Below, piece after piece: positions 1-6,837 of a stretch of DNA of 64,000 nt; the first letter of the stretch is position 1, and every line of letters starts with the position of its first letter. The stretch is from Aliirhizobium wenxiniae (lineage in GTDB: Bacteria; Pseudomonadota; Alphaproteobacteria; Rhizobiales; Rhizobiaceae): contig NZ_JAEUAN010000004.1 of NCBI RefSeq assembly GCF_019511445.1, positions 186,001-250,000 of the forward strand, written 5' to 3'. The notes below the pieces were generated by a model. It did not search any database, was not told the origin of the DNA, and worked only from the letters and a program-made list of their open reading frames with translations. Position numbers and translations under genes: made by a program.

Positions 1-162
1 TTCGCCGACAACAAGGTTGTTGATGTCGCCGTGATCGATGTCGAGGAAACCAATGGCGTGCTTTGGCCGACCCGCCTTCGCGAGCGTATCCGCGCCGCTG
101 GCCCCACCATGAATTACGCGAGCGGCTATGGCAAAGCCGACGCAGCCTTCATCGCAGTCTGA
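1..162 (+). CDS. DUF2849 family protein, C-terminal fragment
   Basis: The frame is open from the first base and ends with TGA at 160-162, giving a 53-residue tail that finishes NYASGYGKADAAFIAV. A small DUF2849 protein directly upstream of cysI is the usual arrangement in rhizobial cysG-DUF2849-cysI operons, and the tail fits that family. Its function is unknown; the operon suggests an accessory role in siroheme-dependent sulfite or nitrite reduction. The spacer to cysI is only 22 bp, so the two are probably co-transcribed. The start lies outside the window. The family call rests mainly on position and on the motif-like ending. Confidence 0.7.
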   Translation, partial: FADNKVVDVAVIDVEETNGVLWPTRLRERIRAAGPTMNYASGYGKADAAFIAV

Positions 163-184
163 CACTTAAGAGTTCTGGAACCCC

Positions 185-1858
185 ATGTATCGTTACGATG
201 AATTCGACCACGCCTTTGTTTCGAGCCGCGTGGAACAGTTTCGCGATCAGGTCGAGCGCCGTCTTTCCGGCGAGCTCGCCGAGGATGCGTTCAAGCCGCT
301 GCGTCTGATGAACGGCGTTTATCTGCAGCTTCACGCCTATATGCTGCGCGTCGCGATCCCCTACGGCACGCTGAACTCGAAGCAGATGCGGATGCTGGCG
401 CGTATCGCCCGCAAATATGACCGCGGTTACGGTCATTTCACCACCCGCCAGAACATTCAGTACAACTGGCCGAAACTTTCCGACACGCCGGATATTCTGG
501 CCGAACTGGCAAGCGTCGAAATGCATGCGCTGCAGACCTCCGGCAACTGCATTCGCAATGTCACGGCCGACCATTTTGCCGGTGCGGCAGCAGACGAGGT
601 GGCCGACCCCCGCCCCTATGCCGAAATCCTGCGCCAGTGGTCCTCCGTCCACCCGGAATTCTCCTTCCTGCCGCGAAAGTTCAAGATCGCAGTGACCGGC
701 GCCGAGCGCGACCGTGCCGCGATCCAGGTCCACGATATCGGCCTGCACTTGAAGAAGAATGACCAAGGGCAGATCGGCTTTGCCGTCTATGTCGGTGGCG
801 GACAGGGCCGCACGCCGCTGATCGCCAAGAAGATCAACGACTTCCTACCTGAGCAGGATCTCTTGTCCTACATCACCGCGATCATGCGCGTGTACAATCT
901 GCATGGCCGTCGCGACAACAAGTACAAGGCACGCATCAAGATTCTCGTGCATGAAACGGGCGTAGAGGAACTGACCCGTCAGGTGGAGGAAGAATTCTCC
1001 CATCTGCAGGAAAGCGAACTGAAGCTGCCAGAAGCTGATGTCGCGGCAATCACCGCCTATTTCGCACCGCCCGCCCTGCCCGACCGTGGCGAAGGCTGGG
1101 CGCAGTTGGCCGGCTGGAAAAAGCAGGACGAGGCCTTTGCCCGCTGGGTGAACCAGAACGTGCAGCCGCACAAGCACCCCGACTACGGCATGGTGACAAT
1201 TTCGCTGAAACCCATCGGCGGGATTCCGGGCGATGCATCCGACGTGCAGATGGACGTGATCGCCGATCTGGCGGAAGAATTCGCCCATGACGAAATCCGC
1301 ATCAGCCACGAGCAGAACGTCATTTTCCCGCATGTGGCGCTGGCCGATCTCGAGCCGCTCTATCGGGCTCTGACGGCACATGGGCTGGAAACGGCAAATT
1401 CCAACCTGATCACGGACATCATAGCCTGTCCCGGCCTGGACTACTGCGCCTTGGCGAACGCCCGTTCGATCCCGGTAGCCCAGGAAATTTCTTCACGCTT
1501 CGGCGCGCCTGAAAGGCAGGCCGAGATTGGTGAACTCAAGATAAAAATCTCCGGCTGCATCAATGCCTGCGGCCATCACCATGTCGGCCATATCGGTCTT
1601 CTGGGCGTGGAGAAGAAGGGGGCCGAACTCTACCAGATCACGCTTGGGGGTTCCGGCGACGAAAACACCTCGATCGGCGAAATCATCGGCCGCGGTTTCG
1701 AGCCTTCCAAGGTAACGGACGCGATCGAGACCATCGTCGATACCTATCTCGGCCTGCGTGAGAGCAAGGACGAGAAATTCCTCGATGCCTATCGACGTGT
1801 CGGCCCGCAGCCGTTCAAGGATGCGCTTTATGGTGATGCCAAGGCGGAGGCTGCGTGA
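185..1858 (+). CDS. cysI: Nitrite/sulfite reductase hemoprotein (CysI-type)
   Basis: This 557-residue protein reduces sulfite to sulfide (or nitrite to ammonia) with six electrons in the cytoplasm. It has the two-fold nitrite/sulfite reductase architecture: ferredoxin-like half-domains and siroheme/4Fe-4S segments. The cluster ligands are visible near the C-terminal half as ACPGLDYCALAN (CxxxxxC) and GCINACGHHH (CxxxC). An N-terminal siroheme-side motif YGHFTTRQNIQ is also present. Length matches the single-chain ferredoxin-type enzymes of rhizobia. The next gene starts within its stop codon (TGATG), so the two are translationally coupled. The fpr gene downstream is the likely source of reduced ferredoxin or flavodoxin. 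Whether sulfite or nitrite is the physiological substrate cannot be settled from sequence; context with fpr and the rhizobial convention favour sulfite. Confidence 0.93.
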   Translation: MYRYDEFDHAFVSSRVEQFRDQVERRLSGELAEDAFKPLRLMNGVYLQLHAYMLRVAIPYGTLNSKQMRMLARIARKYDRGYGHFTTRQNIQYNWPKLSDTPDILAELASVEMHALQTSGNCIRNVTADHFAGAAADEVADPRPYAEILRQWSSVHPEFSFLPRKFKIAVTGAERDRAAIQVHDIGLHLKKNDQGQIGFAVYVGGGQGRTPLIAKKINDFLPEQDLLSYITAIMRVYNLHGRRDNKYKARIKILVHETGVEELTRQVEEEFSHLQESELKLPEADVAAITAYFAPPALPDRGEGWAQLAGWKKQDEAFARWVNQNVQPHKHPDYGMVTISLKPIGGIPGDASDVQMDVIADLAEEFAHDEIRISHEQNVIFPHVALADLEPLYRALTAHGLETANSNLITDIIACPGLDYCALANARSIPVAQEISSRFGAPERQAEIGELKIKISGCINACGHHHVGHIGLLGVEKKGAELYQITLGGSGDENTSIGEIIGRGFEPSKVTDAIETIVDTYLGLRESKDEKFLDAYRRVGPQPFKDALYGDAKAEAA

Positions 1859-2361
1859 TGACAAAAACCTGGAGAGAGACCGGTTTCGTCGAGAACGATC
1901 CGTGGATCATCGAAAGCGATGAGGTGAAAGCTGAAGGCGAGCAGAAGGCGCTTTTACCGCTTGATCAGTTTATCGAGAAGGCGGAGGCCAGCAATGATGT
2001 CGGCCTCGGCGTGCTGATCAAGCCCGCCGACGACGTCACCAAGCTGGAGCCCTATCTCTATCGCATCGAGATCGTCGCGGTGGATTTCCCGGCCTTCAAC
2101 GACGGCCGCGCCTTCAGCCACGCCTCGCTGTTGCGCGATCGCCTGTCATACAGGAACGAGTTGCGCGCTGTCGGCGACGTCCTGATCGATCAGGTGCCGT
2201 TGATGCTCCGCTGTGGGATCGACAGCTTTGCCGTCACCAACGCGACGGCGCTGAAGCGACTGTCGGAAGGGCGCCTGCCCGGCATTGCCATGCATTACCA
2301 GCCCACGGCACGCCATGCCGAGCCCGGCGAAGGCTACAGCTGGCGGCGCCGCTCGGCCTGA
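1858..2361 (+). CDS. DUF934 family protein
   Basis: This 167-residue protein belongs to the DUF934 family that follows cysI in alphaproteobacteria. It starts at the ATG overlapping the cysI stop (TGATG at 1856-1860); a GTG three bases upstream is possible but adds one residue only. Visible family features are the central block VGVLIKPADDV, the FPAFNDGRAFSHASLLRDRLSYRNELRAVGD region and the C-terminal YQPT. The molecular role is not established; it is usually described as a putative oxidoreductase or accessory protein for sulfite reduction. No membrane segment or signal peptide is seen. It is presumably co-expressed with cysI. The window shows no cysH between it and fpr. Confidence 0.85.
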   Translation: MTKTWRETGFVENDPWIIESDEVKAEGEQKALLPLDQFIEKAEASNDVGLGVLIKPADDVTKLEPYLYRIEIVAVDFPAFNDGRAFSHASLLRDRLSYRNELRAVGDVLIDQVPLMLRCGIDSFAVTNATALKRLSEGRLPGIAMHYQPTARHAEPGEGYSWRRRSA

Positions 2362-2506
2362 CACTCTCCTCGAAGCGAAGAGTTAAAGGTGACTTTCATA
2401 CACATATTTTCTATGCTTTCCGCGACATTGGGCGGGGATGCCTTCAAATGCGCAGCTTGATAGTATATCTGGCTGTCAGAACGATGAGACTGGAAGACCG
2501 ATCGCG

Positions 2507-3319
2507 ATGAACGCTCCTGCAAAGAACGAAGAATTTGCCGTAAAAATCCCGGATGGCGTCTACGCCGAGACGGTGCTGGACGTGCAGCACTATACCGACC
2601 GGCTGTTCCGCTTCCGCATGACGCGCCCAGCCGGCTTCCGTTTTCGCTCGGGTGAATTTGCCATGATCGGCCTGATGGTCGGAGAAAAGCCGATCTACCG
2701 CGCCTATTCGATCGCGAGCCCGGCCTGGGACGAGGAACTGGAATTCTTCTCGATCAAGGTGCCGGACGGCCCGCTGACCTCGCACCTGCAGAAGATCAAG
2801 CCGGGTGATACCGTGCTGATGCGCAAGAAGCCGACCGGCACGCTGGTTCTCGATGCGCTGACGCCGGGCAAGCGTCTCTACATGTTCTCGACCGGCACCG
2901 GCATTGCGCCCTTCGCCAGCCTGATCCGCGATCCGGAAACCTACGAAAAATTCGAGGAAGTCATCCTCACCCATACCTGCCGCGAAGTGTCCGAGCTGAA
3001 ATACGGCCAGGACCTAATGGAAGAGATCAGGAACCACGAGTTCCTCTCCGAACTGGTCGGCGACAAGCTAAAACTCTATTCGACGGTCACCCGCGAAGAC
3101 TACCCCTTCACCGGCCGCATCACCGATCTGATCGAAAACGGCAAAATGTTCTCCGACCTCGGCGTGCCGCCGCTAGACCCGGCCGTCGACCGCGGCATGA
3201 TCTGCGGCTCGGCTGCGATGCTGAAGGACACCAAGGAACTGCTCGAAAGGGCAGGATTGACCGAGGGCGCGAACAACAAGCCGAGCGAATTCGTTATCGA
3301 GCGGGCTTTCGTTGGGTGA
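2507..3319 (+). CDS. fpr: Ferredoxin--NADP+ reductase
   Basis: This 270-residue FAD enzyme moves electrons between NADPH and ferredoxin or flavodoxin. The frame is open from 2438, but the ATG at 2507 gives the usual N-terminus (MNAPAKNEEFAVKIPDGVY), with a GGAAG-like ribosome site about 10 bases before it. FAD-binding residues RAYSIASPAW follow about residue 60. The NADP-binding region has FSTGTGIAPFASLIRDP and HTCREVSELKYG, with MICGSAAMLKD near the C-terminus. The protein ends EFVIERAFVG, typical of the bacterial subclass I enzymes. A 145-bp gap from the DUF934 gene leaves room for its own promoter, as expected for an oxidative-stress gene. It likely supplies electrons to CysI. Confidence 0.94.
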   Translation: MNAPAKNEEFAVKIPDGVYAETVLDVQHYTDRLFRFRMTRPAGFRFRSGEFAMIGLMVGEKPIYRAYSIASPAWDEELEFFSIKVPDGPLTSHLQKIKPGDTVLMRKKPTGTLVLDALTPGKRLYMFSTGTGIAPFASLIRDPETYEKFEEVILTHTCREVSELKYGQDLMEEIRNHEFLSELVGDKLKLYSTVTREDYPFTGRITDLIENGKMFSDLGVPPLDPAVDRGMICGSAAMLKDTKELLERAGLTEGANNKPSEFVIERAFVG

Positions 3320-3411
3320 GGAACGGTCGGGCGGAGCCCGAGCAATCGATCCAGTGAATCGATTGCAGTGACGAACGCCGCGAGCCATAGCGAAGGGCCG
3401 GGCAATTATAA

Positions 3412-3505
3412 CCTCCGTCATGCTCGGGCTTGTCCCGAGCATCTACCAACGTATCAAAAAATGCGACGTGATTAGATCCTCGGGACAAGCCCGAGGATGA
3501 CGACA
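3412..3505. repeat. Paired palindromic intergenic element (RIME-like)
   Basis: Two hairpins with the same core face each other between convergent fpr and hflX. The first is GCTCGGG-CTTGT-CCCGAGC (3422-3440), the second TCCTCGGG-ACAAG-CCCGAGGA (3477-3497). The flanks are also inverted (CCGTCATGC and AGGATGACG), so the whole element is one large imperfect inverted repeat. This is the layout described for the rhizobial intergenic mosaic elements (RIME), although I cannot confirm family membership without comparison. It probably folds at the end of both transcripts and may terminate or protect them. Confidence 0.75.
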
Positions 3506-3513
3506 GAGAGCTT

Positions 3514-4854
3514 TTACCGCTCCCAGTCTTCCTTCTCGCGCTTCGGGCCATTGCCCAATCGGCGCTCCAGCTCGGTCGCCTGGGCTTCCGACATGCGCAC
3601 ATCCATCGTCACCGAACCGTCCTCATTGTCCTTGCGGCCGTCGACGATCGAGTTGCCGTAGATCCAGGAGACGAGCGCCAACTTGTCGGTCGGAATGGTG
3701 ATCGTGGTTTCGGTAAGCACGCCGGAAAGGCGCTTGGCGATCTCGTCCATCAATGGATCAAGACCTTCGCCGGTGATCGCCGACAGCGCCATGATGTTGT
3801 CGCGGTCTCTGACGCGGTCAAACAGCGCGTCATGGGTTTCCGGGTCGAGCCGGTCGATCTTGTTCCAAACCTCGATGATGCGCTCGGAGCTTTCCTTCTC
3901 GTCGATGCCGAGATCGGCGAGAATGCGCAAAACGTCATGCGACTGGGCGGCATTGTCCGGATCGGACATATCGCGCACATGCAGGATCAGATCGGCTTCC
4001 AGCACCTCTTCCAGCGTCGCGCGGAAGGCGGCGACGAGATGGGTCGGAAGGTCGGAGATGAAACCGACGGTGTCAGACAGGATGACGGTGCGGCCATGCG
4101 GCAGCTTCATCCGGCGCAGTGTCGGGTCGAGCGTTGCAAACAGCATGTCTTCGGCGAGAACCCCCGCACCGGTAATGCGGTTGAACAGGGTCGACTTGCC
4201 GGCATTGGTATAACCGACCAGCGCCACGATCGGATGCGGCACCTTGCGGCGCTTGGCGCGGTGAAGCTGGCGGGTGCGCACGACCTGTTCCAGCTCGCGC
4301 TCCAGCTTGACAATACGGTCCTGAAGCAGGCGACGGTCGGCTTCGATCTGGGTTTCACCCGGACCGCCCATGAACCCGCCACCGCCGCGCTGGCGCTCAA
4401 GGTGGGTCCAGGACCGGACCAGACGGCCCTTCTGATAATTCAGATGCGCCAGATCGACCTGCAGCGTGCCTTCCTTGGTGGAGGCACGGCGGCCGAAAAT
4501 TTCGAGAATGAGGCCAGTGCGGTCGATAACCTTGGCATTCAGTTCTTTTTCGAGATTGCGCTGCTGCACCGGGGTCAGCGGATGATCGACTATGACGAGG
4601 CCGGCATCCTTCTCGTCGAGAAGCGCCTTGATTTCCTCGATCTTGCCGGTGCCCATCAGCGTTGCAGGACGCGGCTGGCTGACCGTCACGATCAGGCCTT
4701 GGGCGATCTCGAGATCGATGGCGCGGGCAAGCCCGGTCGCCTCTTCCAGGCGCGCCTCATTGGAACGCTGCGGCGCGGCGACGATCGGGCTGTCGCCCTG
4801 CCCTGCCTTCGGCCGAGCCTGTTTCAGCACCGGCACGACGACCACTGCGCGCAT
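3514..4854 (-). CDS. hflX: Ribosome-associated GTPase HflX
   Basis: This GTPase of at least 446 residues splits or rescues stalled 50S/70S ribosomes. The HflX N-terminal domain has the glycine-rich loop GGGGFMGGPGETQIE around residue 157, then a basic helical linker. The GTPase domain follows: G1 GYTNAGKST about 214, G3 DTVGFI, G4 NKID, and G5-like ALSAITGEG. The listed start is the first ATG (4854). However, the frame is open back to the hfq stop, translates sensibly upstream (ISIRDTSNESLVPEAEKHRDD), and an AAGGA sits 9 bases before an ATT codon at 4917, so initiation at ATT is possible (467 residues). It lies directly downstream of hfq, as in most proteobacteria, and probably shares its transcript. 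Confidence 0.93.
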   Translation of the reverse strand: MRAVVVVPVLKQARPKAGQGDSPIVAAPQRSNEARLEEATGLARAIDLEIAQGLIVTVSQPRPATLMGTGKIEEIKALLDEKDAGLVIVDHPLTPVQQRNLEKELNAKVIDRTGLILEIFGRRASTKEGTLQVDLAHLNYQKGRLVRSWTHLERQRGGGGFMGGPGETQIEADRRLLQDRIVKLERELEQVVRTRQLHRAKRRKVPHPIVALVGYTNAGKSTLFNRITGAGVLAEDMLFATLDPTLRRMKLPHGRTVILSDTVGFISDLPTHLVAAFRATLEEVLEADLILHVRDMSDPDNAAQSHDVLRILADLGIDEKESSERIIEVWNKIDRLDPETHDALFDRVRDRDNIMALSAITGEGLDPLMDEIAKRLSGVLTETTITIPTDKLALVSWIYGNSIVDGRKDNEDGSVTMDVRMSEAQATELERRLGNGPKREKEDWER

Positions 4855-4929
4855 ATCGTCCCGGTGCTTTTCGGCTTCCGGGACGAGTGATTCGTTAGAC
4901 GTATCTCGGATAGAAATCTGTCTTTGTCC

Positions 4930-5172
4930 TTAGGCTGCGTTTTCTTCGGTCTCGAACATCTGCATAGGCTGGCCCGGCATGATGGTGGAGATCGCGTGCT
5001 TATACACGAGCTGGGAGTGCCCGTCACGACGAAGAAGGACGCAGAAGTTGTCGAACGAAGTGACGACACCCGTGAGCTTTACCCCGTTGATGAGGAATAT
5101 AGTCAGGGAAATCTTCTGCTTGCGAACGGTATTGAGAAATAAATCCTGCAGGTTCTGAGAACGTTCCGCCAT
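4930..5172 (-). CDS. hfq: RNA chaperone Hfq
   Basis: Hfq is a hexameric Sm-like protein that pairs small RNAs with mRNAs; in rhizobia it affects nitrogen metabolism, motility and symbiosis. The frame extends further upstream, but [14 protein letters not shown] at 5172 is the conserved start, giving 80 residues, which is the usual rhizobial length. Sm1 is seen as [29 protein letters not shown] and Sm2 as [13 protein letters not shown] (the YKHA motif). The C-terminal tail is short and acidic (FETEENAA), as is normal in alphaproteobacteria. It sits downstream of ntrYX and upstream of hflX. A small hairpin lies in its leader at 5195-5209. Confidence 0.97.
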   Translation of the reverse strand: MAERSQNLQDLFLNTVRKQKISLTIFLINGVKLTGVVTSFDNFCVLLRRDGHSQLVYKHAISTIMPGQPMQMFETEENAA

Positions 5173-5194
5173 GGCGCCGATTCTTTCTTTCTTG

Positions 5195-5209
5195 CCGGCA
5201 ATCTGCCGG
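5195..5209 (-). promoter_or_regulatory. Hairpin in the hfq leader
   Basis: CCGGCA-GAT-TGCCGG (as read on the minus strand) forms a perfect 6-bp stem with a 3-base loop. It ends 22 bases before the hfq start codon, followed by an A-rich stretch (AAGAAAGAAAGAA) that could be an Hfq-binding site. Hfq autoregulation at its own leader is known in rhizobia; the assignment of this hairpin to it is inference. Confidence 0.4.
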
Positions 5210-5277
5210 GATAATGATCTCACGTGATAAGAGATGATGGAGAAACGCCCCGTGTTTCCCTTCCCCCACAAGTCTGG

Positions 5278-5445
5278 TTACCAAATCGGCGTCTTTTCCG
5301 CAATCTCGAAAAAGGCGTCGCGCATATCCGATGCGACACTGCCTTGATGTCCACCGGCGCTGTCTTCCATCGATTGAAACGATTGGAATGCAGATTTCGG
5401 CAGTCTGCGCGAAACCGTGGTCAAAGACACGTGGGGCCGCACGGA
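5278..5445 (-). pseudogene. Relic of a D-amino-acid aminotransferase gene (C-terminal end)
   Basis: The spacer between ntrX and hfq contains a decayed coding tail. In one minus-strand frame, bases 5422-5366 read HGFAQTAEICIPIVSIDG, which resembles the strand before the end of D-amino-acid aminotransferases (pattern T..x..PVV.IDG). The match then continues in another frame: from about 5350 down to the TAA at 5278-5280 it reads ASDMRDAFFEIAEKTPIW, like the final helix of that family. The frame change lies around 5345-5366. No start or body of the gene remains. In Sinorhizobium meliloti the ntrX-hfq interval holds two further genes, one of them trkA, so a deletion that left this scar is plausible. 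The identification is by eye and needs a translated search. Confidence 0.55.
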
Positions 5446-5472
5446 TGCGACCCCGATAGCCGGGCAAAGACC

Positions 5473-6837
5473 TCAGACGCCGAGCGACTTAAGCTTGCGG
5501 TGCAGCGCCGAGCGCTCCATGCCGACGAATTCGGCGGTGCGGGAAATGTTGCCGCCAAAGCGGTTGATCTGCGCGATCAGATAATCACGCTCGAACATTT
5601 CACGCGCCTCTCTCAGCGGCAGCGTCATGATGTGGACGTCGCCCTTCGAGGAGACCTTCGGCAGCATATCCCCGAGATCGGTCGGCAGCATGTCGGCGGA
5701 GATCGCGGTATCCGGCCCATCCGTGCGGGCAAGGATCATCAGCCGCTCGATATTGTTGCGCAGCTGGCGGATATTGCCCGGCCAGTCATGCGCCTGCAGC
5801 ACCGCCATCGCATCGTCGCCGATCTTGCGCGCACGGATGCCCGCCTGTTCGGAGACTTGCCGCATGAACATGTCGACGAGGAACGGGATATCCTCGCGCC
5901 GTTCCGCCAAGGCTGGAACCTTGACCGGCACGACAGCGAGACGGTGGTAGAGATCCTCACGGAAAGCGCCTTCGGAAATCAGGCTCTCCAGATTGTAGGC
6001 GGTCGAGGAGATGATGCGGACATCCACCTTCACCCGCTTCGAACCGCCGACACGCTCGAACTGCTGGTCGACCAGCACGCGCAGGATCTTGTTCTGCGTC
6101 TCGCGCGGCATTTCGCCGATTTCGTCGAGATAGAGAATGCCGCGATGCGCCTCCTCCAGCGCGCCGATCTTGCGCGGCTGGCCGGGCGTGCCCTCGGTGC
6201 CGAACAGGGCGATTTCCATCCGGTCGGGCGTGATCGTCGCGGCATTGAGTGCCACGAACGGCCCCGTCGCACGCGAAGACTTGCGGTGGATCATCCGGGC
6301 AACGAGTTCCTTGCCGGAGCCGGAGGGACCGAGGATCATGATGCGGCTGTTGGTCGGAGCGACCTTCTCGATCGTTTGGCGCAGCTGGGAAACGGCAACC
6401 GAGGTTCCGACCAGCTCGGCCGCATCACCGGTGCGCTTCTTCAGCTCGGAAACCTCGCGCTTGAGCTTGGAGTTTTCCAGCGCCCGTTCGGCGATCAGGA
6501 TCAGGCGGTCGGCCTTGAACGGCTTTTCGATGAAGTCGAACGCGCCGCGCTTGATCGCCGAAACGGCAGTCTCGACATTGCCATGGCCGGAAATCATCAC
6601 CACCGGAAGCTCGGGATGACGGCTCTTGATCTCGTCCAGCAACGCCAAACCATCCAGCTTCGAGCCCTGCATCCAGATATCGAGGAAGACCAGCCGCGGC
6701 ACGCGGTCGGAAATCGCCGCAAGCGCGCTGTCGCTGTCATGCGCCATTCGTGTCTCGTGGCCCTCGTCCGAGAGGATGCCAGAAACGATCTCGCGAATAT
6801 CCGCCTCGTCATCAACGACCAGAATGTCAGACGCCAT
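5473..6837 (-). CDS. ntrX: Nitrogen-regulation response regulator NtrX
   Basis: This 454-residue regulator is partner to NtrY, controlling nitrogen and redox/envelope genes. It has a receiver domain (residues 1-120, acidic pocket VVDDEAD, phospho-acceptor FLDIW, T/S and K in KPF), an AAA+ domain (Walker A GPSGSGKE, Walker B ILYLDEIGEM) and a C-terminal Fis-type HTH (ISRTAEFVGMERSALHRKLK). The loop that normally carries GAFTGA is replaced by GTEGTPGQPRKIGALEE, so contact with sigma-54 is unlikely. The start is MASDILVVDDEAD at 6837; it overlaps the ntrY stop by 11 bases, so the two are translationally coupled. Two extra codons upstream are possible. Confidence 0.94.
   Translation of the reverse strand: MASDILVVDDEADIREIVSGILSDEGHETRMAHDSDSALAAISDRVPRLVFLDIWMQGSKLDGLALLDEIKSRHPELPVVMISGHGNVETAVSAIKRGAFDFIEKPFKADRLILIAERALENSKLKREVSELKKRTGDAAELVGTSVAVSQLRQTIEKVAPTNSRIMILGPSGSGKELVARMIHRKSSRATGPFVALNAATITPDRMEIALFGTEGTPGQPRKIGALEEAHRGILYLDEIGEMPRETQNKILRVLVDQQFERVGGSKRVKVDVRIISSTAYNLESLISEGAFREDLYHRLAVVPVKVPALAERREDIPFLVDMFMRQVSEQAGIRARKIGDDAMAVLQAHDWPGNIRQLRNNIERLMILARTDGPDTAISADMLPTDLGDMLPKVSSKGDVHIMTLPLREAREMFERDYLIAQINRFGGNISRTAEFVGMERSALHRKLKSLGV

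Noticed and set aside
5024..5467. 147-residue minus-strand frame across the ntrX-hfq spacer as an intact gene
   Set aside because: It runs out of frame through hfq; only its middle part resembles an aminotransferase, so it is treated as a relic.
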